From an uncultured Bacilli bacterium (GTDB lineage: Bacteria; Bacillota_I; Bacilli_A; RF39; UBA660), in the NCBI GenBank assembly GCA_947629195.1, contig CANRCS010000052.1, positions 1-6,810 on the forward strand: 6,810 nucleotides of DNA, written 5' to 3'. The notes beneath the pieces are model-generated. The model ran no database searches and was not told the DNA's origin. It saw only the letters and a list, made by a program, of their open reading frames with translations. A program made the position numbers and the translations under genes. Shown here piece after piece: positions 1 through 5,874 of the stretch (positions are counted from its first letter, which is position 1; every line of letters begins with the position of its first letter).

Positions 1-33
1 TTTTCTAAATTGAAATCTATCTATTAAATTTTA

Positions 34-62
34 AAACTCAGAACTTAAAAAGTCCCGAGTTT
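34..62 (-). terminator. Rho-independent terminator of the tRNA operon
   Basis: Read on the minus strand, an 11-bp stem (AAACTCGGGAC with GTTCTGAGTTT, two G-U pairs) closes a 7-nt loop and runs into TTTTAAAATTT. It begins 10 nt past the encoded CCA of the tRNA-Phe gene, where the tRNA transcript should end. The T-tract is short and interrupted, so efficiency is uncertain. Confidence 0.65.
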
Positions 63-72
63 GATATCAATA

Positions 73-148
73 TGGTGGCTCCGAATGGAATCGAACCATC
101 GACACAGGGATTTTCAGTCCCTTGCTCTACCGACTGAGCTACAGAGCC
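73..148 (-). tRNA. tRNA-Phe (anticodon GAA), last gene of the tRNA operon
   Basis: The minus strand folds into a complete 76-nt cloverleaf. The acceptor GGCTCTG pairs with CGGAGCC with one T-G wobble, and the D stem is GCTC/GAGC. The anticodon stem AGGGA/TCCCT holds the loop CTGAAAA (GAA), and the T arm carries TTCGATT. The discriminator is A and CCA is encoded. It decodes UUC and UUU. It lies 7 nt downstream of tRNA-Asp and is followed by the operon terminator. Confidence 0.97.
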
Positions 149-155
149 AAAAAAA

Positions 156-231
156 TGGCGGTTCCGACGGGATTTGAACCCGCGATCTTCTGCGTGACAG
201 GCAGACATGTTGACCACTACACCACGGAACC
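156..231 (-). tRNA. tRNA-Asp (anticodon GTC)
   Basis: This is a complete 76-nt minus-strand cloverleaf. The acceptor GGTTCCG pairs with CGGAACC. The anticodon stem TCTGC/GCAGA holds the loop CTGTCAC (GTC), and the T arm is GCGGG-TTCAAAT-CCCGT. The G discriminator is typical of tRNA-Asp, and CCA is encoded. Only 2 nt separate it from the upstream initiator tRNA, so the two must be cut from one precursor. Confidence 0.97.
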
Positions 232-233
232 GT

Positions 234-310
<77 letters not shown>

Positions 311-322
311 ATAAAAATTTAA

Positions 323-415
323 TGGCGGAGGAAAAGGGATTCGAACCCCTGCGCCGCTTTCACGACCTCCCGGTTTTCAAGACCGGTCCCTTCAACCAGA
401 CTTGGGTATTCCTCC
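323..415 (-). tRNA. tRNA-Ser (anticodon TGA), first gene of the tRNA operon
   Basis: This is a 93-nt minus-strand tRNA with a long variable arm, as expected of class II serine tRNAs. The acceptor GGAGGAA pairs with TTCCTCC. The anticodon stem CCGGT/ACCGG holds the loop CTTGAAA (TGA), and the T arm is AGGGG-TTCGAAT-CCCCT. The discriminator is G and CCA is encoded. It reads UCA and other UCN codons. It is the promoter-proximal gene of the Ser-fMet-Asp-Phe operon. Confidence 0.97.
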
Positions 416-469
416 AGTTAATTATATAATTATAAACAAATTATATGTCTAAAATTAGACGACATAAAA

Positions 470-499
470 ATTATAACATAACAAAAAAGTAAAAGTCAA
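470..499 (-). promoter_or_regulatory. Promoter of the tRNA operon
   Basis: On the minus strand TTGACT (494-499) is followed after an 18-nt spacer by a perfect TATAAT (470-475). Transcription should start near 463, giving a leader of about 50 nt before tRNA-Ser. This is the closest match to the sigma-70/SigA consensus in the window, fitting a highly expressed stable-RNA operon. Confidence 0.85.
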
Positions 500-524
500 T
501 ATAAAATTTTCTTTTTTAACAAAT

Positions 525-556
525 GGAAGAATACACATAGATAGATGTATCCTTCC
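525..556 (-). terminator. Hairpin at the end of the 109-residue gene
   Basis: An inverted repeat of 11 bp (525-535 with 546-556) closes a 10-nt loop. Read as minus-strand RNA all 11 pairs form, one as G-U; read on the plus strand the same position is an A-C mismatch. The stem starts at the TAG stop codon of the upstream coding region, and ATTTGTT follows, which is a weak T-tract. It separates that gene from the tRNA promoter. A run of T beyond the plus-strand side could make it work in both directions. Confidence 0.5.
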
Positions 557-885
557 TATTTTTTCTTAATCAACTTTTTAATTTTTTTCTTGCTTATCTC
601 ACTTTCATAACTTTTAAATTCATATAAGTTATCTACAACCATTTTTAACTCGATGATTTTATCAGGATAAATTCTTTCTAATATTTTATTTTCTGGAGTT
701 ATAGTATAACAATATTCATTATATGAATTTTCCTGATACTCTTTATAATTATTTTTATTTATAAAGTAATTACGTTCTATTTTATAATAACCACTTTCAT
801 CTTTTTTTAAATCATATATTGGATAACATAACATTCTATCTATCTCATTTATAAACAGAATCTTTAAATTTCTCAAAACTATCAC
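556..885 (-). CDS. Small hypothetical protein downstream of the ylbL-like protease
   Basis: I do not recognise this protein of up to 109 residues. It is rich in Lys, Tyr, Asn and Glu and ends in a strongly basic tail (KKKIKKLIKKK). There is no signal peptide or membrane segment, so it is probably cytoplasmic. It starts 24 nt after the protease stop codon with no convincing promoter between, so it is probably the second gene of that transcript. The longest frame begins at a GTG (885) without a ribosome site. A TTG at 876 is better placed, because GGGTGAT ends 4 nt before it; an ATG at 834 is a third option. G+C is low (10 of 60 bases at 721-780). The hairpin at its stop codon supports a real gene end. 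Confidence 0.6.
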   Translation of the reverse strand: MIVLRNLKILFINEIDRMLCYPIYDLKKDESGYYKIERNYFINKNNYKEYQENSYNEYCYTITPENKILERIYPDKIIELKMVVDNLYEFKSYESEISKKKIKKLIKKK

Positions 886-909
886 CCAATATATTATATG
901 TGTATTTGA

Positions 910-1905
910 CTATTTGGTACTTAAAAATTTTATTGTATCTTCATAAGTTTTAGCTTCATATATTTCTATATCATATTTATTTTTTTTCTTTTCTTCTTTT
1001 ACTTCTTTAAAATTATCAGTAGGAGCTAAAAATATATCACATTTGTTAGTTACTGCTCCTCTAAGTTTATATTTAACTCCCCCTATTTCTCCAATATTAC
1101 CATCTATATCAATCGTTCCAGTTCCACATATTTTTTTGCCATCATATAAACTTGTATTATTAATTTTTTCATATATACCAAGTGCTAACATCAATCCACC
1201 ACTAGGCCCAGATTCATTTTCCTTAAAATTTATATCAATTTTAGGAGATGTTTTAATATTGTAGTTTGTAACTACTCCTATACCAGTTACTTTTTTACCT
1301 TCCATTTCTATTATTTCTGCTTCTTTAGTTTCACTTTTTTCATCTTTCATAACTTCAATTTTAACTTCATCCCCAACATTAAGTTCATCTAAAATATTTC
1401 TATACTCATCTGCATTATGAACTATTTTATTATTTGCCTTTAATATTTGGTCTCCTACTTCAAGAGTAGTATTTGCTTCATCAAATATATAAGATACTAA
1501 AACTTTTTCACCAGTAATTTTATAATCCTTATTAGATACTTTAAATGCGTTTATAGTAGCGTTATTTATAGATTCTTCTAACATTATTTTATTTAAATAT
1601 AATTCACTCTCAAAATCATAATCTTCATCTTCTATTTTTTCAATATCCCAATGTGGTATTATATGTGAAAATATATAAGTTGCAACATTACCTTTAAGTT
1701 GATTTACATAACACATATTTACATTTAATTTTGTATTTGAGTTATCAGTAGAAATTCTATCATCTAAATTAATTGTTCCTCCTCCATTATAAACGTAGTA
1801 TGGAAGTGGAAATGTAAAAATAATATATACCGCAATTAATATAAGAGCAAATTTATAATTTTCTTTTATAATCTTTTTTGCTTTAGCATATATTTTATTA
1901 ATCAT
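910..1905 (-). CDS. ylbL: Membrane-anchored PDZ-Lon (S16) serine protease, YlbL/SepM family
   Basis: This 331-residue protein has the full YlbL/SepM architecture. An N-terminal membrane anchor (about 18-35) is followed by a PDZ domain (about 132-198, with LEVGDQILKANNK) and a C-terminal Lon-type proteolytic domain (about 203-331). The catalytic Ser235 is in ESGPSGG and the catalytic Lys280 in IGGVKYKLRGA, so both dyad residues are present. The protease domain should lie outside the membrane. In Bacillus subtilis YlbL takes part in clearing the division inhibitor YneA; in Streptococcus SepM trims the competence peptide. The substrate here is unknown. The ATG at 1905 is preferred over one at 1914, because AAGGAG (1915-1920) abuts the latter but lies 9 nt from the former. 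The gene is divergent from ylbJ. Confidence 0.93.
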   Translation of the reverse strand: MINKIYAKAKKIIKENYKFALILIAVYIIFTFPLPYYVYNGGGTINLDDRISTDNSNTKLNVNMCYVNQLKGNVATYIFSHIIPHWDIEKIEDEDYDFESELYLNKIMLEESINNATINAFKVSNKDYKITGEKVLVSYIFDEANTTLEVGDQILKANNKIVHNADEYRNILDELNVGDEVKIEVMKDEKSETKEAEIIEMEGKKVTGIGVVTNYNIKTSPKIDINFKENESGPSGGLMLALGIYEKINNTSLYDGKKICGTGTIDIDGNIGEIGGVKYKLRGAVTNKCDIFLAPTDNFKEVKEEKKKNKYDIEIYEAKTYEDTIKFLSTK

Positions 1906-1927
1906 GTTTAACATCTCCTTTTATAAT
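1899..1927 (+). promoter_or_regulatory. Possible promoter of ylbJ
   Basis: A perfect TATAAT (1922-1927) lies 34 nt upstream of the ylbJ ATG. The -35 region at 17 nt (TAATCA, 1899-1904) is weak and overlaps the ylbL start. Only the -10 is convincing. Confidence 0.35.
1915..1920 (-). promoter_or_regulatory. Ribosome site that decides the ylbL start
   Basis: AAGGAG on the minus strand directly touches the upstream ATG at 1914, leaving no spacer. It is 9 nt from the ATG at 1905. The second ATG is therefore the likely start, which removes three residues (MLN) from the longest reading. Confidence 0.75.
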
Positions 1928-1936
1928 CTATATTTA

Positions 1937-1966
1937 ATTATAACAAAAATCAGGTGAGTATATGAA
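1937..1966 (-). promoter_or_regulatory. Probable promoter of ylbL and the downstream small gene
   Basis: On the minus strand TTCATA (1961-1966, four of six consensus bases) precedes a perfect TATAAT (1937-1942) by 18 nt, and the AAGGAG ribosome site follows. The -35 element covers the ylbJ start codon, so transcription of the two divergent genes may interfere. Confidence 0.6.
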
Positions 1967-2933
1967 AAAAAATTTAAATTCTTTTTTTATTTTATTAGTC
2001 ACTATATTTTTAACTGTCGAAGTAATACTAAATTCTGAAGAAGTAATTGATAGTGCGAGATTTTCTTTTACAATATGGAAAGATAATATTTTTCCTACAT
2101 TATTTCCATTTTTTGTTGCTTCTGCACTACTTATAAGATATGGATTTGTAGAAATTATTGGTGAAGTATTAAAACCTGTCATGTATAAATTATTTAAAAT
2201 AAAGGGTGAAACTGCTTTTGTGTTAATACTTAGTATGTTAAGTGGTTTTCCATCAAGTAGTAAATATACGAAAGAATTATATGATAATGGAATAATTGAT
2301 GAAAATGAAGCATCAAAACTTCTTACATTTACTCATTTTCCTAATCCATTATTTGTTATTGGTACTGTTGCAGTTATATTTTTAAATAATAAATTAGTTG
2401 GTTTTCTAATTTTAGCTTCCCTATATTTAGGAAATTTATTCGTAGGATTAATATTTAGAAATTATTATCCATCAAAAATGGGAAATAATAAAATATCTAT
2501 AAAAAATATTAATGAAAAAATAAAAAAAAGGTATGAAAATAATAGTAATTTTGGAACAGTTTTAACTAATATATTATTAGATAGTGTAAATATGTTACTT
2601 CTTATTTTAGGAACTATCTCTTTATTTTTAATAGTAAATAAATTAATTACTAGTTTATTTAATTTTAATGATATTAATAGAGCATTATTTTCTGGACTTT
2701 TAGAGATGACTGGTGGATTAAAATATGTATCATTATTGGATATAAATTTAAATATTAAAGCTATTTTTACAACTATGATTTTAGCTTTTGGAGGATTATC
2801 AGTCCATACTCAAATTTATAGTATAATAGCAGATACTAAGATAAAGTACATTCCATTTTTAATTGCTCGTTTTATACATATTGTTATTAGTGGAGGGATA
2901 ATTTTTGTTCTACTTCAAATATTTAATATTTAA
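1962..2933 (+). CDS. ylbJ: YlbJ-like integral membrane protein (nucleoside-recognition/gate fold)
   Basis: This 323-residue membrane protein has about eight hydrophobic segments (near 7-24, 45-59, 83-95, 125-142, 145-165, 203-228, 268-288 and 300-320). Its signature stretches are FPTLFPFF (44-51), SGFPSSSK (94-101), EMTGG (248-252) and FGGLSVHTQ (276-284), which match YlbJ and related gate-domain proteins. In Bacillus YlbJ is a sporulation membrane protein expressed in the mother cell, of roughly 400 residues, so this copy is short. Its biochemical role is not established; transport is inferred from the fold family. AGGTGA lies 4 nt before the ATG. The neighbouring ylbL also fits, since both belong to one Bacillus gene cluster. 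Whether this organism sporulates cannot be told here. Confidence 0.85.
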   Translation: MKKNLNSFFILLVTIFLTVEVILNSEEVIDSARFSFTIWKDNIFPTLFPFFVASALLIRYGFVEIIGEVLKPVMYKLFKIKGETAFVLILSMLSGFPSSSKYTKELYDNGIIDENEASKLLTFTHFPNPLFVIGTVAVIFLNNKLVGFLILASLYLGNLFVGLIFRNYYPSKMGNNKISIKNINEKIKKRYENNSNFGTVLTNILLDSVNMLLLILGTISLFLIVNKLITSLFNFNDINRALFSGLLEMTGGLKYVSLLDINLNIKAIFTTMILAFGGLSVHTQIYSIIADTKIKYIPFLIARFIHIVISGGIIFVLLQIFNI

Positions 2934-2939
2934 AAAATA

Positions 2940-2968
2940 TTGTATTTCTTATGAAACTAGTATATAAT
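2940..2968 (+). promoter_or_regulatory. Probable promoter of the secretion ATPase gene
   Basis: TTGTAT (2940-2945), a 17-nt spacer and a perfect TATAAT (2963-2968) lie upstream of the ATPase gene. A second pair, ATGAAA (2951-2956) and TATAAT (2974-2979), also spaced by 17 nt, overlaps it, so the start point could be either. No terminator is visible after ylbJ, so read-through from ylbJ is also possible. Confidence 0.55.
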
Positions 2969-3005
2969 TGTTATATAATATCGTAGAATAAAGGGGCTAG
3001 AAAAG

Positions 3006-4520
3006 ATGTTAAAAACTTTTGATTTTGAAAAACTACCAATCGTAGAAATTGTTAATGAAATAATAGTTGATTCAGTTAAAAGAAATGCAAGTGACATTCA
3101 TTTTGATCCATATGATGATTTTTTAAAGATACGTATTAGAATTGATGGAGAACTGATAGATTATTCTAAAGTTTCTAATAATTATAAGAGAAATTTAATT
3201 ACACGTATTAAAATAATATCTGGAATGAATATAACTGAAAGTAGACTTCCACAAGATGGAGCTATTAAGGCAACACTTCAAAATATAGATTTGGATTTGC
3301 GTGTATCTTCTCTTCCAACTAACAAGGGTGAAAAAATAGTTATTCGTATTCTTGATTATTCTATGAGTGCACAAGGTATAGAAAATTTAGGATTTAGTGA
3401 TACTAATTTTAAAAAAGTTAAAAATATGATTTCAGTTCCAAATGGTATTATACTAGTTACTGGTCCTACTGGTTCTGGTAAAAGTACTACTGTTTACTCT
3501 ATCTTGCAAAGATTAAATAAGGAAGATATAAATATAATGACTGTTGAAGATCCAATAGAAATGGATGTTGAGGGTATAAACCAAATTCAAGTAAATAGTG
3601 AAATTGGACTTACGTTTGCTGAAGTATTACGTTCTATTTTAAGACAAGACCCTAATATCATAATGATTGGGGAAATAAGAGATACTGAAACAGCTCAAAT
3701 TGCAGTTAGAGCATCTATTACAGGACACTTAGTATTATCAACAATACACACCAATAACTCACTTAATACTATTGAAAGATTATTAGATATGGATGTTGAA
3801 AGATATTTACTAGGTGCAGCTTTAACAGGTATTGTTTCTCAAAAACTTGCCCGTAAATTATGTAATAAGTGCAAAAGAAAAAAGAAAACTACTGAATACG
3901 AAAAAGAAATATTTAGAAGAACATTAGGTATAGATGTAAATGAAATGTATGTACCAGGATCATGTGAAGAATGTAATGGTGGTTATAGAGGAAGAATTGC
4001 TCTACAAGAAGTATTATTAATAAATGAAGAAATAAGAGATGCAATTACAAATAATATTAAAAAAGAAGAACTAAGAGAACTAGTATATGATAAAACAGAT
4101 ACTATCACTATGTTACAGGATGGTTTAATTAAAGTTATTCATGGTATTACAACACTAGAAGAAGTATTAAAGTTAATTGAAGTTGATGATAATGTTCAAA
4201 ATCATGGGGCAAATATAAAAATTGAAGAAATTTTAGAAAATGAAAGAAACGCTAATAAAAATTCAAATATGAATACTGATATAAGCTTTGGTAAATACGA
4301 TAATGTTGATACAAATAATATCACATTTAAATCTATGAATAAAGAAAAGGGAAAAAATCTATTTGCTAAAAAAGAAGAGTTTATACCAGATATGAGCGCT
4401 AAACAAGATATAATTTTTGATGATAATGATAGTAAAAAAGAAGGAAAAATTACATCGTTTAATAAAGAAGAAAATAATGATGTTGTACTAGATGATAATG
4501 AGGAAATACTTGATTTTTAA
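3006..4520 (+). CDS. GspE/PilB-type secretion or pilus ATPase, N-terminally short with an acidic tail
   Basis: This 504-residue protein belongs to the GspE/PulE/PilB family of hexameric ATPases that power type II secretion and type IV pilus assembly at the inner face of the membrane. The N2 domain starts almost at residue 1 (ASDIHFDPYDD at 28-38). The Walker A motif GPTGSGKST spans 153-161 (Lys159), the Asp box VEDPIE is at 180-185, and the Walker B segment IMIGEIRD contains Glu223. The His box has His241 and His248, and a zinc site is made by Cys286, Cys289, Cys320 and Cys323. All catalytic elements are intact. The family's N1 (MshEN-like) domain is missing. From about 395 to 504 there is an acidic, Asn-rich, probably disordered extension. 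No platform protein, pilin or peptidase gene is visible beside it. AAGGGG lies 10 nt before the ATG. PilB, GspE and ComGA cannot be told apart here. Confidence 0.93.
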   Translation: MLKTFDFEKLPIVEIVNEIIVDSVKRNASDIHFDPYDDFLKIRIRIDGELIDYSKVSNNYKRNLITRIKIISGMNITESRLPQDGAIKATLQNIDLDLRVSSLPTNKGEKIVIRILDYSMSAQGIENLGFSDTNFKKVKNMISVPNGIILVTGPTGSGKSTTVYSILQRLNKEDINIMTVEDPIEMDVEGINQIQVNSEIGLTFAEVLRSILRQDPNIIMIGEIRDTETAQIAVRASITGHLVLSTIHTNNSLNTIERLLDMDVERYLLGAALTGIVSQKLARKLCNKCKRKKKTTEYEKEIFRRTLGIDVNEMYVPGSCEECNGGYRGRIALQEVLLINEEIRDAITNNIKKEELRELVYDKTDTITMLQDGLIKVIHGITTLEEVLKLIEVDDNVQNHGANIKIEEILENERNANKNSNMNTDISFGKYDNVDTNNITFKSMNKEKGKNLFAKKEEFIPDMSAKQDIIFDDNDSKKEGKITSFNKEENNDVVLDDNEEILDF

Positions 4521-4544
4521 AAGAAGTGAGCTTTCACTTCTTTT
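4519..4544 (+). terminator. Rho-independent terminator of the secretion ATPase gene
   Basis: An 11-bp perfect stem (4519-4529 with 4534-4544, core AAGAAGTGA/TCACTTCTT) closes a GCTT loop and continues into TTTTATTTTAT. It begins within the TAA stop codon. This is the clearest terminator in the window and isolates the ATPase from the regulator gene. Confidence 0.92.
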
Positions 4545-4561
4545 ATTTTATAGTCTATAAT
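4533..4561 (+). promoter_or_regulatory. Possible distal promoter of the regulator gene, inside the terminator
   Basis: TTCACT (4533-4538, in the terminator stem) is 17 nt from a perfect TATAAT (4556-4561). If used, it gives a leader of about 100 nt, with the inverted repeat at 4580-4594 just downstream of the start. That matches the arrangement at the minus-strand operon. Confidence 0.4.
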
Positions 4562-4579
4562 ACAATATTGGTTAAGGCA

Positions 4580-4594
4580 TAGTTTAATAAACTA
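4580..4594 (+). promoter_or_regulatory. Putative operator A (inverted repeat TAGTT-N5-AACTA)
   Basis: TAGTTTA-A-TAAACTA is a perfect 15-nt palindrome upstream of the Cro/CI-type regulator gene. Its half-sites, spacing and the 9-mer TAGTTTAAT recur at the promoter of the minus-strand operon. It sits about 8 nt upstream of the proximal -35 element. A further TAGTT half-site (4615-4619) lies between that -35 and -10. Binding by the adjacent regulator is inferred. Confidence 0.6.
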
Positions 4595-4602
4595 CGAAAT
4601 TG

Positions 4603-4631
4603 TTGATAAAGTATTAGTTAACGATTAAAAT
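4603..4631 (+). promoter_or_regulatory. Proximal promoter of the Cro/CI-type regulator gene
   Basis: TTGATA (4603-4608) and TAAAAT (4626-4631) each match five of six consensus bases and are separated by exactly 17 nt. The predicted start near 4638 leaves a leader of about 30 nt containing the GGAGG ribosome site. Confidence 0.7.
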
Positions 4632-4667
4632 ATTATTAGATATTAGACCTATGGAGGATGTTGTAGT

Positions 4668-4928
4668 ATGAAGTTGAGTATTTTAGTAGGTAGAAATATA
4701 AGATATTATAGATATAAAAATGGTTATTCACAAGAAAAATTGTCTGAACTATGTTCAATATCAGATGTTTATGTAAGTGAAATAGAACGTGGGAAAAGTT
4801 TCCCACATGTTCAAGTATTAGAAAGAATAATCGATGTTTTAGAGGTAGAACCATATAAATTATTTGTTGAAGATACTGCCCTTATAAAATTACCAAGTAA
4901 TATAAGAGATTATAAAAAAGTAATGTAA
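4668..4928 (+). CDS. Cro/CI-type (XRE, HTH_3) transcriptional regulator
   Basis: This 86-residue protein consists mostly of one Cro/CI-family helix-turn-helix domain (about 6-66). The positioning helix is SQEKLSELCS (21-30) and the recognition helix follows in SDVYVSEIERGK (32-43). The sequence VLERIIDVLEVEPYKLF (50-66) is a typical closing helix pair. A 20-residue tail has no effector domain. Such single-domain proteins bind palindromic operators as dimers; SinR-like repressors and antitoxin or phage regulators look like this. GGAGG lies about 12 nt before the ATG. The inverted repeat upstream recurs at the facing two-gene operon, which suggests autoregulation plus control of that operon. 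G+C (19 of 60 at 4741-4800) is like the housekeeping genes and unlike the operon. Confidence 0.9.
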   Translation: MKLSILVGRNIRYYRYKNGYSQEKLSELCSISDVYVSEIERGKSFPHVQVLERIIDVLEVEPYKLFVEDTALIKLPSNIRDYKKVM

Positions 4929-4957
4929 AAGAGATACATAAATTATATATCTCTTTT
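4927..4957. terminator. Bidirectional terminator between the regulator and the facing operon
   Basis: AAAAGAGATA (4927-4936) pairs with TATCTCTTTT (4948-4957) around an 11-nt loop, giving a T-run on both strands. The regulator's TAA overlaps the left arm, and the stop codon of the minus-strand gene lies in the loop. Both converging transcripts therefore end in the same hairpin. Confidence 0.85.
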
Positions 4958-5293
4958 TATTATAAGCTGTATTATATTTAAAATTTGAAGAGAATTAATT
5001 TTTTCAAATTTATTTTTAATTTTTTTATATTCAAAAAATACCTTATATTTATTTCTATTTGAATAAATTTCAATATCATTTACAAAATAATTTTTGTATA
5101 TAATATCTATTAATATTTTATAATTATTATTAATTAATTTTTCTTCTACAATCTTTATATTAAAATATATATTATTTTTTTTTATCATTTTTTGATGTAA
5201 TACATAAATTAATGTTAAAATTTGTTTTTCTTTTAACGTTTTCAAATATAAGTTATCTATAAATTTTACTTCTCTATCAATTTTATCTAACAT
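4943..5293 (-). CDS. Unknown 116-residue protein, second gene of the regulated operon
   Basis: I do not recognise this protein. It is 116 residues, very rich in Ile, Lys, Asn and Tyr, and appears mostly helical with a short central stretch (YFVNDIEIYSNRNKYKVFFE) that looks like strands. There is no signal peptide or convincing membrane span, so it is probably cytoplasmic. The ATG at 5293 has a good ribosome site (AGGAG, 6 nt upstream) and lies 14 nt after the stop of the 171-codon gene, so the two are almost certainly co-transcribed and perhaps act together. G+C is extreme (5 of 60 at 5161-5220, against 18 of 60 in the ATPase gene), which may mean recent transfer or weak selection. It ends inside the shared terminator. 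Confidence 0.75.
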   Translation of the reverse strand: MLDKIDREVKFIDNLYLKTLKEKQILTLIYVLHQKMIKKNNIYFNIKIVEEKLINNNYKILIDIIYKNYFVNDIEIYSNRNKYKVFFEYKKIKNKFEKINSLQILNIIQLIIKRDI

Positions 5294-5307
5294 AATCCAC
5301 TCCTACT

Positions 5308-5823
5308 TTATTTCATATTTTCATTAATATATTTAATCATATATTTATTTTCTTTTTTTTCATTATATATATCTTTTGAAATTTTAAGCATATTTAATAG
5401 TGTTAAATTGATATTATCCATAAAATCACCTATAAAACTATTATAATCAGTGACTAATGAGTACTTCATTTCAAAAGAATTTACTTTATTAAGCGTTATG
5501 TTAAAGAAATATAATTTTAACAAATTTATACTATCTATATAATTTAAATATTTTTTATATTCATAAACTTCACTATAAGTTGAAATATACTTATTTAATT
5601 TATGTATTAATACTTTTGAAAGTAGATAATCAATTCTTATATTTAATTCTTTGTTATTTAAATACTTTAAATCCCTACTTTCTTTTTTAATACTACTAAT
5701 TGTTTTTAAAACATTATTATAGATTGAATCTACTTCATCAGATGTTATACTTGCGAATAAATCATTTAACCTTATTTCTATTATTTTTTTTAATACTACA
5801 TCTTTGTTATTTAATGTTTTGAT
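5308..5823 (-). CDS. Unknown 171-residue protein with an apparent ATC start, first gene of the regulated operon
   Basis: The frame is open without a stop for 171 codons, but contains no ATG, GTG or TTG until residue 101 (TTG at 5523), which lacks a ribosome site. Upstream, AAGGGGGG (5831-5838) sits 7 nt before an in-frame ATC (5823). TGA and TAA close the frame just above it, so ATC is the best start; an ATT at 5829 is too close to the G-run. A single change would make the ATC an ATG, so a mutated start is also possible. The protein is unrecognised, predicted to be largely helical, rich in Leu, Lys, Asn and Tyr, and has no signal peptide. It shares an operator-bearing promoter with the next gene. 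A 71-residue version from 5523 is unlikely. Confidence 0.7.
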   Translation of the reverse strand: MKTLNNKDVVLKKIIEIRLNDLFASITSDEVDSIYNNVLKTISSIKKESRDLKYLNNKELNIRIDYLLSKVLIHKLNKYISTYSEVYEYKKYLNYIDSINLLKLYFFNITLNKVNSFEMKYSLVTDYNSFIGDFMDNINLTLLNMLKISKDIYNEKKENKYMIKYINENMK

Positions 5824-5830
5824 ATAAATT

Positions 5831-5838
5831 CCCCCCTT
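5831..5838 (-). promoter_or_regulatory. Ribosome site AAGGGGGG that places the operon's first start
   Basis: On the minus strand AAGGGGGG is a strong match to the 16S rRNA tail. No ATG, GTG or TTG occurs within 15 nt downstream. The only in-frame candidate at normal distance is ATC (5821-5823), 7 nt away, leading into the 171-codon frame. Confidence 0.7.
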
Positions 5839-5842
5839 AGTG

Positions 5843-5869
5843 AATCATTAGTTAATTAAACTAATGATT
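5843..5869 (-). promoter_or_regulatory. Putative operator B (27-nt inverted repeat over the operon start point)
   Basis: AATCATTAGTT and AACTAATGATT form perfect 11-bp arms around a 5-nt centre. The core is TAGTT-N5-AACTA, the same as operator A. The 9-mer TAGTTTAAT occurs twice here on the minus strand (5855-5863 and 5867-5875), 12 bp apart. The element covers the predicted transcription start, the classic place for a repressor. In RNA it could also fold as a hairpin at the 5' end just above the ribosome site. Confidence 0.7.
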
Positions 5870-5874
5870 AAACT

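Noticed and set aside
1043..1264. Open frame of 73 codons on the plus strand
   Set aside because: It lies entirely antisense to the Lon-type catalytic domain of the ylbL-like gene, whose motifs are intact; it has no ribosome site and a low-complexity translation.
1934..2182. Open frame of 82 codons on the minus strand
   Set aside because: It is antisense to the start of ylbJ and would cross the ylbL promoter region. The plus-strand reading has clear family motifs.
4636..4854. Open frame of 72 codons on the minus strand
   Set aside because: It is antisense to the Cro/CI regulator, whose helix-turn-helix is unmistakable.
5308..5523. A 71-residue protein starting at TTG 5523
   Set aside because: There is no ribosome site before this TTG, and the same frame is open for 100 more codons up to a strong AAGGGGGG site.
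5831..5836. G6 tract as a phase-variable switch
   Set aside because: The run is only six bases, lies in the ribosome site rather than in coding sequence, and is shorter than usual slippage tracts.
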